Shown: in pieces, positions 27,659-34,810 of the stretch
Position numbering within the stretch: the stretch's first letter is position 1
How the letters are laid out: each line of letters begins with the position of its first letter
Source: Streptacidiphilus fuscans
Lineage (GTDB): Bacteria > Actinomycetota > Actinomycetes > Streptomycetales > Streptomycetaceae
Assembly: GCF_015690355.1 (NCBI RefSeq)
Contig: NZ_JADPRT010000001.1
Span: 248,001-312,000 of the forward strand
Direction of reading: 5' to 3'
Length of the DNA: 64,000 nt
The notes under the pieces: model-generated
The model's input: the letters and a program-made list of their open reading frames with translations, nothing else
Told to the model about the DNA's origin: nothing
Database searches by the model: none
Position numbers and translations under genes: made by a program

Positions 27659-27817
27659 CGGGGGATCGTCTCAGCTCGACGGGCGGCTATCGAGCACAGG
27701 GTCCGGGGCATCGCCGCCTTCGTGTCGGCCTACACGTGCGTCGCCGGCTCGCCGAGGGCGCGCTCAAGCCCTGGCGGCACCGATCAACCGGATCGGGTGG
27801 AGGGCCCGGCTGGCCGA

Positions 27818-28591
27818 CTATCCGACGCGGATGTGGCCGAGGCGTGCGGAGATCTCCTCGGCCGCGGCGCGGACGGCGACCGCCACGTCCGCGAGGCGGG
27901 TCTCCGAGAGGCGGAAGGAGGGCCCGGACGCGCTGACCGCGGCGACCACCTGCCCGTTGTGGGCGTAGACCGGAGCGGCGACCGCGTTCAGCCCCGGCTC
28001 CAACTCCTCCACCGTGCAGGCGAATCCGTCCACCCGTGCGGCGTCGAGCTGGCCGCGTAGCTGCGCCGGGTCGGTCACCGTGCGTGGGGTGAAGCGCGGC
28101 AGCTCCAGGGTGAGGCGCTGCTCCAGGGCGGTGCCCGGCAGGTGGGCGAGGAGCACCTTGCCGCTGGACGTCGCGTGCAGCGGGGTGCGTTGGCCGACCC
28201 AGTTGTGCGTGGTGAGTGCGGACGGGCCCAGTACCTGGTCGATGTTGACGGCCGCGTCGCCGTCCAGGATCGCCACGTTGATGGTCTCGGCGACCTCCAG
28301 TGCCAGCCGCTCGCAGACCGGGCGGCTCTGCTGGGACAGGTCCAGCCGGACGGTCGCGGCTCCGGCCAGTCGGACCAGGCCCAGGCCGAGGCGGTACTTG
28401 CCGCGCTCGCCGGGCTGTTCGACCAGGCCGCGCAGCTCCAGGGCGGCGACCAGCCGGAAGGCGGTCGACTTGTGCACCCCGAGTTCGACGGCTATCTCGG
28501 TGACGCCCGCCTCCCCGCGCCTGGCGAGGAGTTCGAGGATGGTCACCGCCCGGTCCACCGACTGCACCGGGGACTCCGCGCTGTTGCTCAT
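27818..28591 (-). CDS. IclR-family regulator, proposed controller of the betaine regulon
   Basis: A 257-residue regulator. The winged helix (about 8-75) reads SVDRAVTILELLARRGEAGV, TEIAVELGVHKSTAFRLVAAL and LVEQPGERGKYRLGL. The effector domain (about 85-250) has LHATSSGKVLLAHLP and a C-terminal VAAPVYAHNGQVVAAVSASGP. It is divergent from the Rieske ferredoxin/reductase operon and lies centrally among the betaine genes. A perfect palindrome GTTGC-N7-GCAAC covers its start codon, and the same motif stands before the permease/dimethylglycine oxidase and betA/sox operons. A -10-like TATGGT lies 6 nt upstream of the ATG, so the mRNA is probably leaderless and autorepressed. Effector: perhaps a pathway intermediate (inference). 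Confidence 0.93.
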   Translation of the reverse strand: MSNSAESPVQSVDRAVTILELLARRGEAGVTEIAVELGVHKSTAFRLVAALELRGLVEQPGERGKYRLGLGLVRLAGAATVRLDLSQQSRPVCERLALEVAETINVAILDGDAAVNIDQVLGPSALTTHNWVGQRTPLHATSSGKVLLAHLPGTALEQRLTLELPRFTPRTVTDPAQLRGQLDAARVDGFACTVEELEPGLNAVAAPVYAHNGQVVAAVSASGPSFRLSETRLADVAVAVRAAAEEISARLGHIRVG

Positions 28592-28599
28592 GGCGCAAC
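28583..28599. promoter_or_regulatory. IclR operator at the iclR start codon
   Basis: GTTGC-TCATGGC-GCAAC, a perfect 5-bp-arm inverted repeat, overlapping the IclR start (28589-28591) and -10 region. It is nearly identical to the site at 21971-21987 (GTTGC-ACATGGC-GCAAC). Confidence 0.7.
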
Positions 28600-28630
28600 C
28601 ATAGGCACACGTGGTCGCGCGGAGGAAGGG

Positions 28631-28695
28631 TTGACAGGGCGTCAGCTGCCGGAAACCATGTTGCGTATGCCGAATCGAGTTGTGTAATACGCGAC
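28631..28695 (+). promoter_or_regulatory. Ferredoxin/reductase promoter with two operator copies
   Basis: TTGACAGGGCGTCA (28631-28644) holds a -35-like TTGACA in the extended block shared with the dimethylglycine oxidase and betA promoters. Downstream are GTTGCGTATGCCGAATC (28660-28676) and GTTGTGTAATACGCGAC (28679-28695), two degenerate copies of the GTTGY-N7-GCAAC palindrome starting 19 bp apart. Confidence 0.55.
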
Positions 28696-28751
28696 TGATT
28701 CGAGTAGTTGAGCACGCCCGGAGTCGTCCTTGGAGTCCCTGGAGGTTCCGC

Positions 28752-29072
28752 ATGATCACGGTGTGCCGGATCGAAGACCTTCCGCCCGGCGAGGCACTGC
28801 GCGTCACCGAGGGCGTCCCCGCTCCTGTCGCCGTCTTCAACGCCGACGGTGTCTACTACGCGATCGACGACACCTGCACCCACCAGGACGCCTCCCTTGC
28901 CGACGGCTGGCTCGAAGGCTGCGTCGTGGAGTGCCCGCTGCACGCCTCCGCCTTCGACCTGCGCACGGGCCGCCCCAGCTGCCCGCCCGCGAAGGCGGCC
29001 GTGCGCACCCACCGCGTCTGCGTGCGCGACGGGTTGGTCCTGCTGGAGGTCACCGTCGGCGAGCCGGCGTGA
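28752..29072 (+). CDS. Rieske [2Fe-2S] ferredoxin
   Basis: A 106-residue biphenyl-dioxygenase-type Rieske ferredoxin. The cluster ligands are in CTHQDASLADG (Cys, His; about 44-47) and CPLHASAFDLRTG (Cys, His; about 63-66). GGAGG precedes the ATG at 28752, and the stop overlaps the GTG of the reductase gene (GTGA). Together they form an electron-transfer pair for a Rieske oxygenase. No oxygenase gene adjoins them, so the likely partner is the one at 18.0-19.1 kb, which shares the proposed regulation. Confidence 0.92.
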   Translation: MITVCRIEDLPPGEALRVTEGVPAPVAVFNADGVYYAIDDTCTHQDASLADGWLEGCVVECPLHASAFDLRTGRPSCPPAKAAVRTHRVCVRDGLVLLEVTVGEPA

Positions 29073-30361
29073 CGACCCCGACGCTGCGCACGATCACAGT
29101 CGTCGGCGCCTCGCTCGCCGGGCTGAGCACGGTGCGCGAGCTGCGCGCCCAGGGCTACGACGGGCGCGTGGTGGTGGTCGGGGAGGAGCATCATCTCCCG
29201 TACGACAGGCCGCCGTTGTCCAAGGACTTCCTCGCGGGGGGCTGTGACGCGGACGCGCTGGCCCTCGGCGACCCGGACGAGTACCGGGAGCTGGCCGTCG
29301 ACTGGCTGCTCGGCGAGCGCGCGGTCCGGCTCGACCCCGCGGCTCGCACGATCACGCTGGCCGACGGACGTGAACTGCGAACCGACGCCGTGGTCGTGGC
29401 GACCGGAGCTCGTCCGCGCACGCTGCGCGGAGCCGACGGACTGCGCGGCGTGCACACGCTGCGCACCCTGGACGACGCCGTGGCGCTGCGCGACGCGCTT
29501 GCCGTCGGGCGTCCCCGAGTCGTCGTCATCGGCGCTGGGTTCATCGGCGCGGAGGTGGCCTCTGCCGCGCGTGGGAGAGGACTGGACGTCACCGTCGTCG
29601 AGGCGGCGCAGGTGCCCCTGGAGCGGGCGCTGGGCCCGGCGATGGGCCGCGTCTGCGCCGCGCTCCACGCCGACCACGGCGTCCGCCTGGTGTGCGGTGT
29701 CGGTGTCGCTTCCCTGGAGGGGCGCGGGCCGGAGGAGCGCGGGTCGGAGGGGCGCGGGCACGTGACCGGCGTCCGGCTGGCGGACGGGCGGGTGCTCGCC
29801 GCCGACGTGGTCGTGGTCGGCGTGGGCGTGCAGCCCGCGACGGAGTGGCTCCGCGGCTCCGGGGTGCGCGTCGATGACGGCGTGCTCTGCGACGCGGGGT
29901 GCGCGAGCAGCATCCCCCGCGTGGTCGCCGCGGGCGACGTGGCGCGCTGCCCGCACGCCTTCGTCGGCACCGACGTCGGCGCGACGCGCATCGAGCACTG
30001 GACCAACGCGCTGGAGCAGCCCAGGACCGCCGTGCGGACCCTGCTGTCGGGCACATCCGCGCCGGGACCGACCGCCCCGCCGTACTTCTGGTCGGACCAG
30101 TACGGCGTCCGGATCCAGCTGGCCGGACACGTGCGCCCGGGCGACGTCCCGGAGGTCGTCCACGGCGACCTGGAGGCGCGTTCCTTCGCCGCCGTCTACC
30201 GCCGCGACGGTCGCGACGGTCGAGATGGAGGCCACGGACGCGACGGTCGCCACGTGGCCGTTCTCGCCGTCGACCAGCCCAAGCTCTTCGCCCGGCTCCG
30301 CCGCACGCTGACCCTTGCGCCCGACGCAACACCGCTGCTGGGATGCAGGGATGGGAACTGA
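29069..30361 (+). CDS. FAD-dependent ferredoxin reductase
   Basis: A 430-residue NAD(P)H:ferredoxin reductase of the oxygenase-coupled type (BphA4/rubredoxin-reductase-like). FAD fold VVGASLAG near the start; YDRPPLSKDFL, the typical flavin-contact motif; a second nucleotide fold VIGAGFIGAEVA (about 148-159); AAGDVA near 285; and a C-terminal PYFWSDQYGVRIQ. It starts at GTG 29069, overlapping the ferredoxin stop by 4 nt. Two surface loops are expanded: Glu/Arg/Gly repeats before HVTGVRLADG and a DGRDGRDGG-type repeat near the C-terminus, neither usual in the family. It should pass electrons from NADH through the ferredoxin to the betaine oxygenase. Its end overlaps the methyltransferase start by 11 nt. 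Confidence 0.92.
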   Translation: MTTPTLRTITVVGASLAGLSTVRELRAQGYDGRVVVVGEEHHLPYDRPPLSKDFLAGGCDADALALGDPDEYRELAVDWLLGERAVRLDPAARTITLADGRELRTDAVVVATGARPRTLRGADGLRGVHTLRTLDDAVALRDALAVGRPRVVVIGAGFIGAEVASAARGRGLDVTVVEAAQVPLERALGPAMGRVCAALHADHGVRLVCGVGVASLEGRGPEERGSEGRGHVTGVRLADGRVLAADVVVVGVGVQPATEWLRGSGVRVDDGVLCDAGCASSIPRVVAAGDVARCPHAFVGTDVGATRIEHWTNALEQPRTAVRTLLSGTSAPGPTAPPYFWSDQYGVRIQLAGHVRPGDVPEVVHGDLEARSFAAVYRRDGRDGRDGGHGRDGRHVAVLAVDQPKLFARLRRTLTLAPDATPLLGCRDGN

Positions 30362-31112
30362 GACACGAGCCGCGCTCTACGACTCCATCGGCGTGGGATA
30401 CGCCACCATGCGCCGCGAGGACCCGCGATGGCGGGCGCGGATCCTGGAGGCGCTCGGTGACGCCGCGCCCGTGCTGAACGTGGGCGCGGGAGCCGGGTCG
30501 TACGAGCCCGACGACCGGCGGGTGGTGGCCCTGGACCCCTCGGCCGCGATGCTCGCCCAACGGCCTGCGGGCGCGGCCCCGTGCGTGCTCGGGGTGGCCG
30601 AGCAACTGCCCGCTGCCGACGGCGCGTTCGGGGCGACGTTGGCCGTGCTGACGGTGCATCACTGGCCGGACTGGCGGCGCGGCCTGGCCGAGCTGCGGCG
30701 GGTGGCTCCCCGGCAGGTCGTCGTGGCCACCGACACCGACCAGCTCGCGCGGTTCTGGCTGACCCGCGACTACGTGCCCGAACTCGCCCGCTATGAGCGA
30801 CGGCAGATCAACGCGGCCCAGGTCGCGGCCGAGCTCGGCACCGAGGACGTCCGCACGATGTGGATCCCGGGCGACTTCAGTGACGCCGTCTACCCGGCCT
30901 TCTGGCGCCGTCCCGAGGCGTTCCTGGACGAGGAGCTGTGGCGGCACTCCTCCGCCCTGGCCAAGCTCGACCCGCAGGTCCGCCGCCGTGGCATCGACCG
31001 ACTTGCCTCCGACCTCGCCGACGGGACGTGGCGGGAGCGCAACGCGGAGCTGCTGCACCAGGACGCGTTCGACGGCGGCTTCCGCCTGGTGGTGGCCGGA
31101 GCGACCGGCTGA
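30351..31112 (+). CDS. Class I SAM-dependent methyltransferase
   Basis: A 253-residue methyltransferase of the Methyltransf_11 type. SAM-binding motif I is VLNVGAGAGSYE (about 41-52), with an acidic residue in VVALDPSAAML and the post-motif LAVLTVHHWPDW. ATG 30351 sits inside the end of the reductase gene (11-nt overlap) after a GCAGGG site. The substrate is unknown. Its place as the third gene of the ferredoxin operon makes a link with methyl-group or betaine metabolism possible, but such enzymes also modify unrelated small molecules. Transcription ends at the hairpins that follow. Confidence 0.88.
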   Translation: MGTETRAALYDSIGVGYATMRREDPRWRARILEALGDAAPVLNVGAGAGSYEPDDRRVVALDPSAAMLAQRPAGAAPCVLGVAEQLPAADGAFGATLAVLTVHHWPDWRRGLAELRRVAPRQVVVATDTDQLARFWLTRDYVPELARYERRQINAAQVAAELGTEDVRTMWIPGDFSDAVYPAFWRRPEAFLDEELWRHSSALAKLDPQVRRRGIDRLASDLADGTWRERNAELLHQDAFDGGFRLVVAGATG

Positions 31113-31129
31113 CGCCGCCCACGCGGGGA

Positions 31130-31214
31130 GGCCCCGCGCCCCGGCCGACAGGCCCCGCTTCCCGGCCGACAGGCCCCGCTTCCCGGCCGAGAGGCCCCGC
31201 CCCCCGCCGGGACA
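31130..31214. repeat. 21-bp tandem repeats in a convergent intergenic region
   Basis: Four head-to-tail copies of about 21 bp: GGCCCCGCGCCCCGGCCGAC-A (31130-31150), then two with GGCCCCGCTTCCCGGCCGA (31151-31171, 31172-31192), then a decayed copy (31193-31214). Each carries the left arm of the terminator that follows, so the repeats may have multiplied a terminator stem. Confidence 0.85.
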
Positions 31215-31229
31215 GCCGAAGGCGGGGCC
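31193..31229. terminator. Hairpin between the methyltransferase and betA
   Basis: GGCCCCGCC (31193-31201) pairs with GGCGGGGCC (31221-31229). The other repeat units offer alternative left arms. The structure lies between convergent genes and can serve both. Confidence 0.7.
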
Positions 31230-31243
31230 TCACCCGTGCGTTG

Positions 31244-32938
31244 TCAGTCGCTTTCGGCCTTGCGGTGCCGGTAGAACTCGCGGTGGTCCGGATCGAGCGG
31301 GGTGTTGCCGAGGATCAGGTCGGCGGCCTTCTCCGCGAGCATCATCACCGGGGCGTAGATGTTGCCGTTGGTCACGTACGGCATCGCCGACGCGTCGACC
31401 ACGTGCAGCCCCTCCAGCCCGTGGACCTGCATCGTCGTCGGGTCGACGACCGACATCTCGTCCGTGCCCATCCGACAGGTGCAGGACGGGTGCAGGGCGG
31501 TCTCGCCGTCCCGCCGGACCCAGTCCAGGACTTGCTCGTCGGTCTCGACCTCCGGGCCGGGGGAGATCTCGCCGTCGCTGAACGGGGCCAGCGCGGGCTG
31601 CCGGAGGATCTCGCGGGTGACCCGGATCGCCTCCACCCACTCGCGGCGGTCCTGTTCCGTCGACAGGTAGTTGAACCGCAGGGCCGGGCGCTCGCGCGGA
31701 TCGCGGGACTTGATCTTCACCGAGCCCCGGGAATCCGAGTACATCGGGCCGATGTGCACCTGGTAGCCGTGCCCGCCCGCCGGGGCGGAGCCGTCGTAGC
31801 GGACCGCGATCGGCAGGAAGTGGAACATCAGGTTGGGGTAGTCCACGTCCTCGTTGCTCCGGACGAAGCCACCGCCCTCGAAGTGGTTGGTCGCCCCCGG
31901 CCCGCTGCGCAGGAAGAGCCACTGCGCGCCGATGAACGGCCGCCGCCACATCTTCAGCTGCGGCTGGACCGACACCGGCTGCCTGCACGCGTGCTGGACG
32001 TAGACCTCCAGGTGGTCCTGGAGGTTCTCGCCGACCCCTGGCAGGTGGTGCACCGGAGTGATGCCCAGCTTCGACAGCTCGTCCGCGTTGCCCACACCCG
32101 AGAGCTGGAGCAGCTGCGGCGAGTTGATCGCTCCGCCGCAGAGGATGATCCGCCCGCCGCTCACCCGCTGCGGTGTGCCGCGCCGCGGCGTGTACTCGAC
32201 GCCGACCGCCCGCTTGCTGCCGTCCTTGCCGTTCGTGCCGTCCTTGCTGTCGAAGAGGACGCGGGTGACCAGCGCCCGGGTCCGCACCTCCAGGTTGGGG
32301 CGGTCGAGGACGGGGTGCAGGTAGGCGCGGGCGGCGCTGAGCCTGCGGCCCCGGTGGAGGTTGCGGTCGAAGGGCGCGAAGCCCTCCTGGCGGTAGCCGT
32401 TGACGTCGTCCGTGAGCGGGTGGCCCGCCTGCTGGACGGCGTCGAAGAAGGCGCCGAACAGGGGGTTGGTGGCAGGCCCACGCTCCATGGTCAGCGGACC
32501 GTCGTGGCCGCGGAACGTGTCGTCCTCGTCGGCCAGGCAGTTCTCCATCCTCTTGAAGTACGGCAGGCAGTGGGCGTAGTCCCAGGTCTTCATCCCCGGA
32601 TCGGCACCCCAGCGCTCGTAGTCGAGCGGGTTGCCGCGTTGGAAGATCATGCCGTTGATGCTGCTGGAGCCGCCGAGGACCTTGCCGCGCGCGTGGTAGA
32701 TCCGCCGCCCGTTCATGTGTGGCTCGGGCTCGGACTCGTACTGCCAGTCGTAGAAGCGGCTTCCGATGGGGAAGGTGAGCGCGGCCGGCATGTGGATGAA
32801 GACGTCCCAGGGATAGTCGGGACGCCCTGCCTCCAGGACGAGCACGCGGTTGGCCGGGTCCGCGCTCAGCCGGGCGGCGAGCGCGCACCCGGCCGAGCCT
32901 CCGCCGACGATGATGAAGTCGTACTGATGCATGGTCAT
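31244..32938 (-). CDS. betA: Choline dehydrogenase (GMC oxidoreductase)
   Basis: A 564-residue FAD enzyme very similar in length and motifs to bacterial BetA. FAD-binding [14 protein letters not shown] at the N-terminus, [11 protein letters not shown], the GMC signature [20 protein letters not shown] (from about 80), the second signature [16 protein letters not shown], and the C-terminal catalytic His region [10 protein letters not shown] and [19 protein letters not shown]. It oxidises choline to betaine aldehyde at the membrane. ATG 32938 follows AGGAAA; ATG 32932 is a close alternative, and longer starts lack homology. A loop near 225-245 carries a KDGTNGKDG repeat before [10 protein letters not shown]. 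It is divergent from the sox operon over a promoter region with the shared motif. No betB (aldehyde dehydrogenase) is in the window. Confidence 0.92.
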   Translation of the reverse strand: MTMHQYDFIIVGGGSAGCALAARLSADPANRVLVLEAGRPDYPWDVFIHMPAALTFPIGSRFYDWQYESEPEPHMNGRRIYHARGKVLGGSSSINGMIFQRGNPLDYERWGADPGMKTWDYAHCLPYFKRMENCLADEDDTFRGHDGPLTMERGPATNPLFGAFFDAVQQAGHPLTDDVNGYRQEGFAPFDRNLHRGRRLSAARAYLHPVLDRPNLEVRTRALVTRVLFDSKDGTNGKDGSKRAVGVEYTPRRGTPQRVSGGRIILCGGAINSPQLLQLSGVGNADELSKLGITPVHHLPGVGENLQDHLEVYVQHACRQPVSVQPQLKMWRRPFIGAQWLFLRSGPGATNHFEGGGFVRSNEDVDYPNLMFHFLPIAVRYDGSAPAGGHGYQVHIGPMYSDSRGSVKIKSRDPRERPALRFNYLSTEQDRREWVEAIRVTREILRQPALAPFSDGEISPGPEVETDEQVLDWVRRDGETALHPSCTCRMGTDEMSVVDPTTMQVHGLEGLHVVDASAMPYVTNGNIYAPVMMLAEKAADLILGNTPLDPDHREFYRHRKAESD

Positions 32939-33001
32939 GGGTTTCCTGCCGTAACTGTCGGCAACCGTGACGTCGACGGCGAGTTTCTCCAAGTGAAACT
33001 C

Positions 33002-33047
33002 GATCCGTAGTGCGCAACAGTCTCGGGTGGGTCCGATGCCCCGTCAA
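33002..33047 (-). promoter_or_regulatory. betA promoter
   Basis: On the minus strand TTGACGGGGCATCG (33034-33047) gives a -35-like TTGACG, and GAGACT (33019-33024) lies 17 bp downstream as a possible -10. Next to it is GTTGCGCACTACGGATC (minus strand, 33002-33018), matching one arm of the cluster-wide palindrome. The same extended -35 block precedes the dimethylglycine oxidase and ferredoxin genes. Confidence 0.55.
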
Positions 33048-33067
33048 GAACTCCCGCGCAAGGTCGA

Positions 33068-33122
33068 GTTGTACGCGGGGTGGCACCGACTGTTGTGGGT
33101 GACGCAACTCCGTGCGTAATCT
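33068..33122 (+). promoter_or_regulatory. sox promoter overlapped by the IclR-type operator
   Basis: GTTGT-GGGTGAC-GCAAC (33092-33108) is a full copy of the cluster palindrome. A possible promoter, TTGTGG (33093-33098) and TAATCT (33117-33122) with an 18-bp spacer, is covered by it, so a bound repressor would block polymerase. A half copy, GTTGTACGC, starts at 33068. Confidence 0.6.
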
Positions 33123-33172
33123 GAAACAGCTTCGATGCCCTCCGCACGTCACGTCCGGGAGGAAGTCGCCCG

Positions 33173-34432
33173 ATGTCACCTCACCTTCCCGAGCATCCTG
33201 ACTGGTTGTGGCGCAGTCCCGAGCCGAAGGCGTCGTACGACGTCGTCGTGGTCGGCGCGGGCGGCCACGGTCTGGCCACCGCCTACTACCTGGCCCGCAA
33301 CCACGGCATCACCAATGTCGCGGTGCTGGAACGCGGTTGGCTGGCGGGCGGCAACATGGCGCGGAACACCACGATCATCCGTTCCAACTACCTGTGCGAG
33401 GAGAGCGCGGCGATCTACGAGCACGCGCTGCGGCTCTGGGAGGGCCTGCCGGAGGAGCTGGAGTACGACTTCCTCTTCAGCCAGCGCGGCGTGCTCAACC
33501 TCGCGCACACCCTCCAGGACGTCCGCGAGGGCACGCGGCGGGTCAACGCCAACCGCCTGGGCGGCGTCGACGCGGAGTGGCTCGACCCGGACCAGGTCCG
33601 GGAGTTCTGTCCGATCGTCAACACCTCGCCGGATGTGCGCTATCCGGTGCTGGGCGCGACGCTGCAGCCCCGGGCCGGGATCGCCAAGCACGACCACGTC
33701 GCCTGGGCGCTGGCCCGCAAGGCCGACGCGTACGGCGTTGACCTGATCCAGAACTGCGAGGTCACCGGCTTCGTCCGGGAGGGCGGATCCGGTGGTTCCG
33801 ACGGCTTCGGTGGTTCCGGCGGCGGTGGCCGCGTCGTCGGTGTCGAGACCACGCGCGGCCGGATCGCGGCCGGACGCGTCGCGCTCGCCGCCGCCGGGCA
33901 CACCAGCACGCTCACCGACCTGCTCGGGCTGCGGCTGCCGCTGCAGAGCCATCCGCTCCAGGCCCTGGTCTCGGAGCTGCTGGAGCCCGTCCACCCGACC
34001 GTCGTCATGTCGAACCACGTGCACGTCTACGTCAGCCAGGCGCACAAGGGCGAACTGGTCATGGGCGCGGGCATCGACCCCTACAACGGCTACGGCCAGC
34101 GCGGCTCGTTCCACCAGATCGAGCACCAGATGGCCGCCGCGCTGGAGCTCTTCCCGGTCTTCGCCCGCGCGCACGTGCTGCGCACCTGGGGCGGGATCGT
34201 CGACGTCACGCCGGACGCGTCGCCGATCATCGGCCTGACGCCGGTCGAGAACCTCTACCTCAACTGCGGCTGGGGAACGGGCGGTTTCAAGGCCACGCCC
34301 GCCTCCGGCTGGGTCTACGCCGACACGATCGCCCACGGCCGCCCGCACCCGCTGGCGGAACCGTTCGCGCTGGAGCGGTTCACCACGGGCGCGCTCATCG
34401 ACGAGCACGGCGCAGCCGCCGTCGCCCACTGA
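33173..34432 (+). CDS. soxB: Sarcosine oxidase beta subunit
   Basis: A 419-residue FAD subunit of heterotetrameric sarcosine oxidase, where sarcosine is oxidised. N-terminal FAD fold [17 protein letters not shown]; the subunit-typical [27 protein letters not shown] and [26 protein letters not shown]; and the C-terminal [23 protein letters not shown] lies upstream of the ATG at 33173. Near residue 203-217 a Gly/Ser-rich insertion ([16 protein letters not shown]) precedes [11 protein letters not shown], unusual for SoxB. First gene of soxBDAG, under the promoter with the IclR-type palindrome. Product flow: sarcosine to glycine, with the methylene group passed to THF on the alpha subunit. Confidence 0.95.
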   Translation: MSPHLPEHPDWLWRSPEPKASYDVVVVGAGGHGLATAYYLARNHGITNVAVLERGWLAGGNMARNTTIIRSNYLCEESAAIYEHALRLWEGLPEELEYDFLFSQRGVLNLAHTLQDVREGTRRVNANRLGGVDAEWLDPDQVREFCPIVNTSPDVRYPVLGATLQPRAGIAKHDHVAWALARKADAYGVDLIQNCEVTGFVREGGSGGSDGFGGSGGGGRVVGVETTRGRIAAGRVALAAAGHTSTLTDLLGLRLPLQSHPLQALVSELLEPVHPTVVMSNHVHVYVSQAHKGELVMGAGIDPYNGYGQRGSFHQIEHQMAAALELFPVFARAHVLRTWGGIVDVTPDASPIIGLTPVENLYLNCGWGTGGFKATPASGWVYADTIAHGRPHPLAEPFALERFTTGALIDEHGAAAVAH

Positions 34433-34513
34433 CCAGCCCTGCCTACGGACCGGCCCTGTGACCCGTCCCGTGATCTGTCCTGTGACCTGTCTTGCTCCCG
34501 GATCGGAGGACGC

Positions 34514-34810
34514 ATGCTGCTCATCGCCTGCCCATGGTGCGGGGAACGCGACGAGACCGAATTCCACTACGGCGGGCAGGCGCACGTCGCGTACCCCGCC
34601 GACCCCGAGGCGCTCACCGACGCGGAGTGGGCCGCCTACGTCTTCGTCCGCGACAACCCCAAGGGGCCGTTCGCCGAGCGGTGGTGCCACGCGGCGGGGT
34701 GCCGGCGGTGGTTCAACGTGATCCGACACACCGTCACCCACGACATCCTGGCCGTCTACCGGCCGGGGGAGCCGGGGCCGGTGCTGTCCGAGTCGCAGGG
34801 AGGGGCATGA
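34514..34810 (+). CDS. soxD: Sarcosine oxidase delta subunit
   Basis: A 98-residue zinc-binding subunit. The family opening LIACPWCGERDETEF gives two zinc Cys (C-x2-C), with further ligands in the C-terminal part (RWCHAAGCRRWFNVIRHT). Its length matches known SoxD. GGAGGACGC precedes the ATG, and the stop overlaps the soxA ATG (ATGA). It stabilises the alpha-beta-gamma-delta complex; no separate catalysis is expected. Confidence 0.95.
   Translation: MLLIACPWCGERDETEFHYGGQAHVAYPADPEALTDAEWAAYVFVRDNPKGPFAERWCHAAGCRRWFNVIRHTVTHDILAVYRPGEPGPVLSESQGGA

Noticed and set aside
30581..31581. Plus-strand frames across the methyltransferase end and the 21-bp repeats
   Set aside because: Repeats and terminator produce Pro/Arg/Gly-rich open frames without a start site or domain.
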